From: Marinobacter sp. SS5-14b
GTDB taxonomy: Bacteria > Pseudomonadota > Gammaproteobacteria > Pseudomonadales > Oleiphilaceae
Direction: 5' to 3'
Length of the DNA stretch: 64,000 bases
Assembly (NCBI RefSeq): GCF_030541005.1
Contig: NZ_JASSVM010000005.1
Location: 240,716 to 304,715, forward strand
Within the stretch, counting starts at the first letter, position 1; every line of letters starts with the position of its first letter. A model generated the notes under the pieces. The model was not told where the DNA came from and made no database searches. It worked only from the letters and a program-made list of their open reading frames with translations. The position numbers were made by a program, and so were the translations under genes. Shown one piece after another: positions 59,254 through 64,000 of this stretch.

Positions 59254-60834
59254 TTAGTGCTCCCGCGTCTTGTGGAACATAATGTCCGGGTAGCGCTCCT
59301 GCGCCAGATTCAGGTTAACCATCGTTGGTGCAATATAGGCCAGGCGATCACCCCCATCCAGCGCAATATTCTCCTGGCTCTTACGCTGAAACTCATCCAA
59401 CTTGCGCGCATCGTCGCAGGTAACCCATCGTGCAGTTGCCACGTTGACCGGCTCGTAGATAGCCTCAACCTTGTACTCACTCTTGAGGCGCGCCACAACC
59501 ACATCAAACTGCAGAACACCGACCGCACCAACTATGAGGTCATTATTTTTCAGAGGCCTGAAGACCTGCACAGCACCCTCTTCAGAAAGCTGGATCAGGC
59601 CTTTTTGCAACTGCTTTGCTTTCAGCGGGTCTTTCAATCGAATCCTGCGGAACAGTTCTGGTGCAAAGTTCGGAATGCCAGTGAACTTCATATCCTCCCC
59701 CGCAGTAAAGGTATCGCCAAGCTGAATGGTGCCATGGTTGTGAAGACCGATGATGTCTCCGGCAAAGGCCTGCTCAGCGTGCTCCCGGTCACCGGCCATA
59801 AAGGTCAACGCATCCGAAAAACGTACTTCTTTTGCGATACGAACGTGACGGGCCTTCATACCCTGGTTATAGCTGCCTGACACAATGCGCACAAACGCGA
59901 TGCGATCCCGATGTTGAGGATCCATATTCGCCTGAATCTTGAACACAAATCCCGAGAAACCCTCTTCCGCCGGCTCCACAGTTCTTATGTCGGTTGCCCG
60001 GGGCTGGGGAGGCGGAGCCCATTCAATGAGCCCATCAAGCATGTGATCAACACCAAAATTACCCAGTGCGGTTCCGAAGAACACCGGCGTTAACTCACCA
60101 GCGAGGAACGCCTCCTGATCAAATTCATGGGAAGCACCCTTGACCAGCTCAATCTCATCACGCAGTTCTGCCGCGTAGCTTCCGAGCGCCTGATCCAACT
60201 CCGGATTATCCAGCCCCTTCACTAAACGGGTCTCCTGGATCGTATGGCCCTGACCGGACTGATACAGAATGACTTCATCACGCAGCAGGTGATAGACACC
60301 TTTGAAACTTTTTCCCATACCGATCGGCCAGGTGATCGGTGCGCATGCAATTTTCAGAACACCCTCAACTTCATCCATCAGCTCAATCGGGTCACGGGTA
60401 TCCCTGTCAAGCTTGTTCATGAAGGTCAGAATCGGGGTATCCCGCAGGCGAGTCACCTCCATCAGTTTGATGGTTCGCTCCTCAACACCTTTGGCGCTAT
60501 CGATCACCATGAGGCAGGAGTCCACAGCCGTCAGTGTCCGATAAGTATCTTCGGAGAAATCTTCATGCCCCGGCGTGTCCAGCAGGTTGACCAACTTGCC
60601 GCCGTAGGGAAACTGCATCACCGATGTGGTTACCGAAATTCCGCGCTCTTTCTCCATTTCCATCCAGTCAGATTTTGCATGCTGACCCGACTTTTTACCC
60701 TTCACTGTTCCGGCCTTCTGCAACGCCTGCCCGAACAGCAAGACCTTTTCGGTGATGGTGGTTTTACCAGCGTCCGGGTGGGAGATAATCGCAAAGGTGC
60801 GGCGCTTGGCCACTTCCCTGGATAGGTTAGACAT
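59254..60834 (-). CDS. prfC: Peptide chain release factor 3
   Basis: RF3 is a GTPase that removes RF1 and RF2 after peptide release. The 526 residues match E. coli (529): the G1 box HPDAGKTT, G3 [16 protein letters not shown]4 NKLD, and the C-terminal [19 protein letters not shown]. It is followed by the TatD-like gene on the same strand. Confidence 0.97.
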   Translation of the reverse strand: MSNLSREVAKRRTFAIISHPDAGKTTITEKVLLFGQALQKAGTVKGKKSGQHAKSDWMEMEKERGISVTTSVMQFPYGGKLVNLLDTPGHEDFSEDTYRTLTAVDSCLMVIDSAKGVEERTIKLMEVTRLRDTPILTFMNKLDRDTRDPIELMDEVEGVLKIACAPITWPIGMGKSFKGVYHLLRDEVILYQSGQGHTIQETRLVKGLDNPELDQALGSYAAELRDEIELVKGASHEFDQEAFLAGELTPVFFGTALGNFGVDHMLDGLIEWAPPPQPRATDIRTVEPAEEGFSGFVFKIQANMDPQHRDRIAFVRIVSGSYNQGMKARHVRIAKEVRFSDALTFMAGDREHAEQAFAGDIIGLHNHGTIQLGDTFTAGEDMKFTGIPNFAPELFRRIRLKDPLKAKQLQKGLIQLSEEGAVQVFRPLKNNDLIVGAVGVLQFDVVVARLKSEYKVEAIYEPVNVATARWVTCDDARKLDEFQRKSQENIALDGGDRLAYIAPTMVNLNLAQERYPDIMFHKTREH

Positions 60835-60894
60835 AGGAACGGCAACCTGAATGGAATGGATGAAAAACGCCGTATTATACGGGTTAGCGGGGGC

Positions 60895-61377
60895 TCAGGT
60901 GAACCGCAGCGCCATCACAATGGCATCTTCCCGACAAATAGCACCCGGGTAGTAGCCTGGCCGCCTGCCAATTTCACTGAAACCCTCACTTTGGTACAGC
61001 GCAGCGGCGGCCTTGTTGCTATCCCGGACTTCGAGAATCATACATACCAGCTGCTCACTCGCCGCCGCTGAGGCCGCATGCCTGAGCAACTTTCTGCCGG
61101 CACCAAGCCCCCGCAACCCGGGGTGAACGCACAAATTCAGCAGGTGAGCCTCATCAAAAAGATAGCTGACCACCGCATAGCCCAGCAGCCTACCCTCCTG
61201 AACCAACCCCCAAAGACGGTAGCTCTCTTTGAAACAGTCCCGAAACACGCCCTCGGTCCACGGATGAGAGTAGCCAAGCCGTTCCAGTTCTAGCACGTCA
61301 GGAAGATCATTGAGATCCAGAGGTCGAACCCTGGCTCCCGCCAACCCAACACCCGCAAACACGGAAGTCACATTCAT
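60895..61377 (-). CDS. rimI: Ribosomal protein S18 alanine N-acetyltransferase
   Basis: RimI acetylates the N-terminal alanine of S18. The 160 residues have a GNAT fold: VRPLDLNDLPDVLELERLGYSHPWTEGVFRDCFKE, then CVHPGLRGLGAGRKLLRHAASAA (acetyl-CoA site) and LEVRDSNKAAAALYQSEGFSEIGRRPGYY. The ATG at 61377 shares one base with the upstream stop (TAATG), so it is coupled to the holD-like gene, as in E. coli holD-rimI. Confidence 0.93.
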   Translation of the reverse strand: MNVTSVFAGVGLAGARVRPLDLNDLPDVLELERLGYSHPWTEGVFRDCFKESYRLWGLVQEGRLLGYAVVSYLFDEAHLLNLCVHPGLRGLGAGRKLLRHAASAAASEQLVCMILEVRDSNKAAAALYQSEGFSEIGRRPGYYPGAICREDAIVMALRFT

Positions 61378-62174
61378 TATTCCGCCATGGATCTGAGCAT
61401 CTGCCAAAGCTCCCGCTTCAGTGACGGATCCGCAGCAAGCTTTGCGAGGGTGCCCGGGAACACCACGTTCGGTTGCTTTGAAAGCGCGCTTTCAAGCCAT
61501 GGACCGCCCTCACCCAAGACAATGACGTGCTTATCGGCCACATCCCGAAAGCAAGAACGCAGGACATCAACAAGATGATCGGAGCGGTTAAGGCTTACCT
61601 TCAGATTATTGAACAGGGGCCAATGCACAGCGCCCAACACAATGGGGGACCGCTCATTCAGACTGCGTAATATATTGATTGCCAGCGACTCCTGCAGTGA
61701 CAGACTGCTTTCCTCAGAGATGCTGGCAATGAGCACAACGCCAGATCCTGCCCAGGCTTGCAGGCGTAAACGGGGCACATCAAATACGGTGTCTGCCGGA
61801 GCTTCGGCGTGCTCGCCTGAAAGTTCCTGCTCAACCTTCACTATCGCCTCTGCCGCGATATCACGGGCAGGCTCAGGAACCGTTTCCGGCTCCGGAGCTG
61901 GCTTCACTCTGGTTTTTTGGGTCGGTTTTTCAACCGCCGACATCAGACTTTGCAGGTGCGCAATTTTATCTCTGCCACGCGTCGCTGTTTCCAGATCGCT
62001 CTTTCTCGAAGGAGCGATTTCGGCCATAGCTTTTTGGTGCGCCACGCTGGCAGGCTCAGCCGTGCCGAAATCATAGGCCGGGCTCGGCGCCGCACCGGGC
62101 AAAGGCTCCCGGGCATACCACATGGTAATCCCGGCCGCGCCCAGATAGAACTGACGAACTGCTTCAGCCTGCAT
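61377..62174 (-). CDS. holD: Divergent DNA polymerase III psi subunit (HolD-like) with long linker
   Basis: HolD (psi) links chi to the clamp loader. The 265 residues match E. coli HolD (137 aa) at both ends: RQFYLGAAGITMWYAREPLPGA (7-28) against the chi-binding RRDWQLQQLGITQWSLRRPG, and LAKLAADPSLKRELWQML near the C terminus against LTDLRANPTARAALWQQI. Between the two lies a low-complexity Ala/Pro/Glu/Lys stretch (about 35-130). Position next to rimI supports the call. The ATG at 62174 has TGGAG nine bases upstream; GTG 62189 is less likely. Confidence 0.65.
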   Translation of the reverse strand: MQAEAVRQFYLGAAGITMWYAREPLPGAAPSPAYDFGTAEPASVAHQKAMAEIAPSRKSDLETATRGRDKIAHLQSLMSAVEKPTQKTRVKPAPEPETVPEPARDIAAEAIVKVEQELSGEHAEAPADTVFDVPRLRLQAWAGSGVVLIASISEESSLSLQESLAINILRSLNERSPIVLGAVHWPLFNNLKVSLNRSDHLVDVLRSCFRDVADKHVIVLGEGGPWLESALSKQPNVVFPGTLAKLAADPSLKRELWQMLRSMAE

Positions 62175-62218
62175 ACCGGAAGGCTCCACTAAACGAACGC
62201 CGCTCGAGATGCATCCAT

Positions 62219-63769
62219 TCAGACATCAGCCACCTGTGGGTGCTGCCGAATCCCGCCGGAGGTCACCAGATTCAGCGCTTCGATGTAGGCTTTGACCGAG
62301 GCAATAATGATGTCGGTATCCGAACCAACCCCGTTTACGATTCGACCGCCACGCTCAAGCCTGACCGTCACTTCGCCCTGAGCATCGGTACCACTGGTGA
62401 TGTTGTTCACCGAATACAGCTGCAAATTGCAGCCAGAATCCACAAGAGACTCAATAGCCTTGAACGCAGCATCCACCGGGCCGCTGCCTTCCGCTTCAAC
62501 GGTGTGTTCTTCCCCATCCACCGTCAGTGTCAACCTGGCACGGGGGACAACGCCGGTTTCAGAACACACCTGCATGCACGCCAGGCCATAACGACCCACT
62601 TCTTCTTTCTGCTTGGTATCACTGGCGATGGCCTGCAGATCTTCATCGAAGATCTCATGTTTTAAATCAGCCAGGGCCTTGAAGCGGGTAAACGCCTCAT
62701 TGAGCTCGGTTTCGGTATCAAACTGGATACCCAGCTCCTGCAAGCGGGTACGGAATGCATTCCGTCCAGAGTGCTTGCCCAGAACCAGGCTGTTTGTATG
62801 CCAGCCAACGTCCTGAGCCCTCATGATCTCGTAGGTTTCGCGGTGCTTGAGCACGCCGTCCTGATGAATCCCGGATTCGTGAGCAAACGCATTGGCACCG
62901 ACAATCGCCTTGTTAGGCTGCACCGGAAAGCCAGTAATGGTTGATACCAGACGGGAAGCCGGAACGATGTGCTGGGCATCTACCCGGGTGTCAATACTAA
63001 ACAGATCCTGTCGAGTGCGAACCGCCATCACGATTTCTTCAAGCGAGGCATTACCCGCCCGCTCTCCCAGCCCGTTGATGGTGCACTCTACCTGCCTTGC
63101 CCCGTTTGTAACGGCCGCCAGGGAGTTAGCCACCGCGAGACCAAGGTCGTTGTGGCAATGCACGGAGAATATGGCTTTGTCAGCGTTAGGCACTCGGTTC
63201 AAGAGCTGACGAATGGTCTCGCCAAACTGCTCGGGAATCGCGTAGCCCACGGTGTCAGGAATATTAATGGTGCGGGCACCCGCATCGATCGCGGCTTCGA
63301 TAATACGACACAGAAAATCCAGCTCTGAGCGGCCAGCGTCTTCACACGAGAATTCAACGTCATCAACGTGGCTCCTCGCACGCTTCACCGCCCTAACAGC
63401 CTGTGCCACAACGTCGTCTGGCTCCATTTGAAGCTTGTGCTTCATGTGAATCGGAGACGTGGCAATGAACGTGTGAATGCGCCCCTGAACCGCCGGACGA
63501 ATCGCTTCCGCAGCCCGGTCGATATCTTTATCCAGGGCACGAGCAAGACTGCAAATGGTTGAGCCCTTAATGGTTTCAGCGATCGCCTTGACAGCCTCAA
63601 AGTCACCCTGGCTTGCAATCGCGAAGCCGGCCTCAATCACGTCAACGCGGAGCTTTTCGAGCGCCTTGGCAATGCGAAGCTTTTCATTCTTGTTCATGGT
63701 GGCGCCAGGGCTCTGCTCGCCATCCCGGAGGGTAGTATCGAAAATGACCAGGTGATCAGGTGCGGCCAT
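62219..63769 (-). CDS. leuA: 2-isopropylmalate synthase
   Basis: LeuA starts leucine synthesis by condensing acetyl-CoA with 2-oxoisovalerate, which derives from IlvD-dependent valine synthesis. The 516 residues match E. coli (523): [17 protein letters not shown] with the metal-binding Asp, [19 protein letters not shown] with the HxH, and the C-terminal LeuA allosteric domain ([44 protein letters not shown]). ATG 63769 has GGAG eight bases upstream. It lies downstream of the rRNA operon terminator. Confidence 0.97.
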   Translation of the reverse strand: MAAPDHLVIFDTTLRDGEQSPGATMNKNEKLRIAKALEKLRVDVIEAGFAIASQGDFEAVKAIAETIKGSTICSLARALDKDIDRAAEAIRPAVQGRIHTFIATSPIHMKHKLQMEPDDVVAQAVRAVKRARSHVDDVEFSCEDAGRSELDFLCRIIEAAIDAGARTINIPDTVGYAIPEQFGETIRQLLNRVPNADKAIFSVHCHNDLGLAVANSLAAVTNGARQVECTINGLGERAGNASLEEIVMAVRTRQDLFSIDTRVDAQHIVPASRLVSTITGFPVQPNKAIVGANAFAHESGIHQDGVLKHRETYEIMRAQDVGWHTNSLVLGKHSGRNAFRTRLQELGIQFDTETELNEAFTRFKALADLKHEIFDEDLQAIASDTKQKEEVGRYGLACMQVCSETGVVPRARLTLTVDGEEHTVEAEGSGPVDAAFKAIESLVDSGCNLQLYSVNNITSGTDAQGEVTVRLERGGRIVNGVGSDTDIIIASVKAYIEALNLVTSGGIRQHPQVADV

Positions 63770-63811
63770 TGGAGGGCTCCCATCAGAAACTTGGATTAGA
63801 TTAATGGCAGG

Positions 63812-63820
63812 AGTATATCA
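63812..63820 (-). promoter_or_regulatory. Extended -10 promoter element for leuA
   Basis: Leftward TGATATACT (TGn TATACT) lies 43 bases before the leuA start; no -35 match is seen. The leader is too short for a leucine attenuator and none is visible. Confidence 0.45.
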
Positions 63821-63863
63821 CTTCTTGGTTTGAGGGAGGTGTCGGAGTCATTCGGCCAATAAA

Positions 63864-63894
63864 AAACCCCCGACAGCGGAGCTATCGGGGGTTT
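63864..63894 (-). terminator. Terminator of the rRNA operon
   Basis: AAACCCCCGA and TCGGGGGTTT arms with an 11-base loop; T6 follows on the leftward strand. It lies just after the 5S gene. Confidence 0.92.
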
Positions 63895-63904
63895 GGGTAT
63901 TAGG

Positions 63905-64000
63905 CGCCTGACGATGACCTACTCTCACATGGGCAACGCCACACTACCATCGGCGCAGGTCTGTTTCACTTCTGAGTTCGAGATGGGATCAGGTGGTTCC
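63905..64000 (-). rRNA. rrf: 5S ribosomal RNA, 5' end outside the window
   Basis: Read leftward: GGAACCACCTGATCCCATCT, GAACTCAGAAGTGAAACAGA, then CGCCGATGGTAGTGTGGCGT and CCCATGTGAGAGTAGGTCAT near the 3' end, the hallmarks of gammaproteobacterial 5S rRNA. About 20 bases at the 5' end are cut off by the window. It is presumably the end of an rrn operon continuing to the right. Confidence 0.95.

Overview
The window looks like a stretch of core chromosome from a marine gammaproteobacterium, most likely Marinobacter or a close relative. This is an inference from GC-rich codon use, Pseudomonas-like protein sequences and gene order (mraZ to ftsZ to lpxC to secA; rplM-rpsI-petABC-sspAB; holD-rimI; an rRNA operon end next to leuA). 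I see no prophage, insertion sequence, CRISPR array, tRNA or obvious genomic island. Almost every open frame belongs to a recognisable housekeeping family.

Layout. 1-1696: nadD (3' end outside) and proA, read leftward. 1839-5298: a rightward three-gene operon of two membrane GGDEF-like proteins and a DedA-PAP2 fusion. 5295-7175: a Lon-N-terminal-domain protein and an HDOD protein, leftward. 7346-13500: ilvD and a mixed set (a small secreted peptidoglycan-binding-domain protein, an AI-2E/PerM-type permease, two unknown small proteins, a haloalkane-dehalogenase-like protein, a thioesterase). 13696-17742: a DEAD-box helicase, then folA, a pair of long palindromic repeats, thyA and lgt. 17753-22683: a TauE-type permease, an NRDE protein, and xseB-ispA-dxs (isoprenoid synthesis). 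22731-28977: ribA, moaC, a Nudix/ThiE-like fusion, argJ and secA. 29067-30689: an M23 peptidase and dciA.

30701-48788 is a complete leftward division and cell wall (dcw) cluster: mraZ-rsmH-ftsL-ftsI-murE-murF-mraY-murD-ftsW-murG-murC-ddlB-ftsQ-ftsA-ftsZ-lpxC. It is preceded by a recognisable promoter and an array of MraZ-type boxes. Genes are tightly packed and often overlap. Beyond it lie the RNase P RNA gene, rsmI, and a rightward lpoA-yraN-diaA group; LpoA activates a peptidoglycan synthase, so it is linked in function to the dcw cluster. 53373-58227 holds sspB, sspA, the cytochrome bc1 operon petABC and rplM-rpsI, all leftward. 58430-63769 holds tatD, prfC, rimI, a holD-like gene and leuA. 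The 3' part of a 5S rRNA gene closes the window.

Most interesting observations: (1) two inverted copies of a palindromic element between folA and thyA, with conserved loops but different, co-varying stems; (2) two adjacent GGDEF-like membrane proteins that lost the catalytic signature but kept the RxxD c-di-GMP binding site, in an operon with a lipid phosphatase/DedA fusion; (3) a haloalkane dehalogenase homologue with Asn in place of the nucleophilic Asp; (4) a divergent HolD with a long inserted linker. No clearly new multi-gene system is evident; the GGDEF-GGDEF-DedA/PAP2 operon is the best candidate for an uncharacterised pathway.
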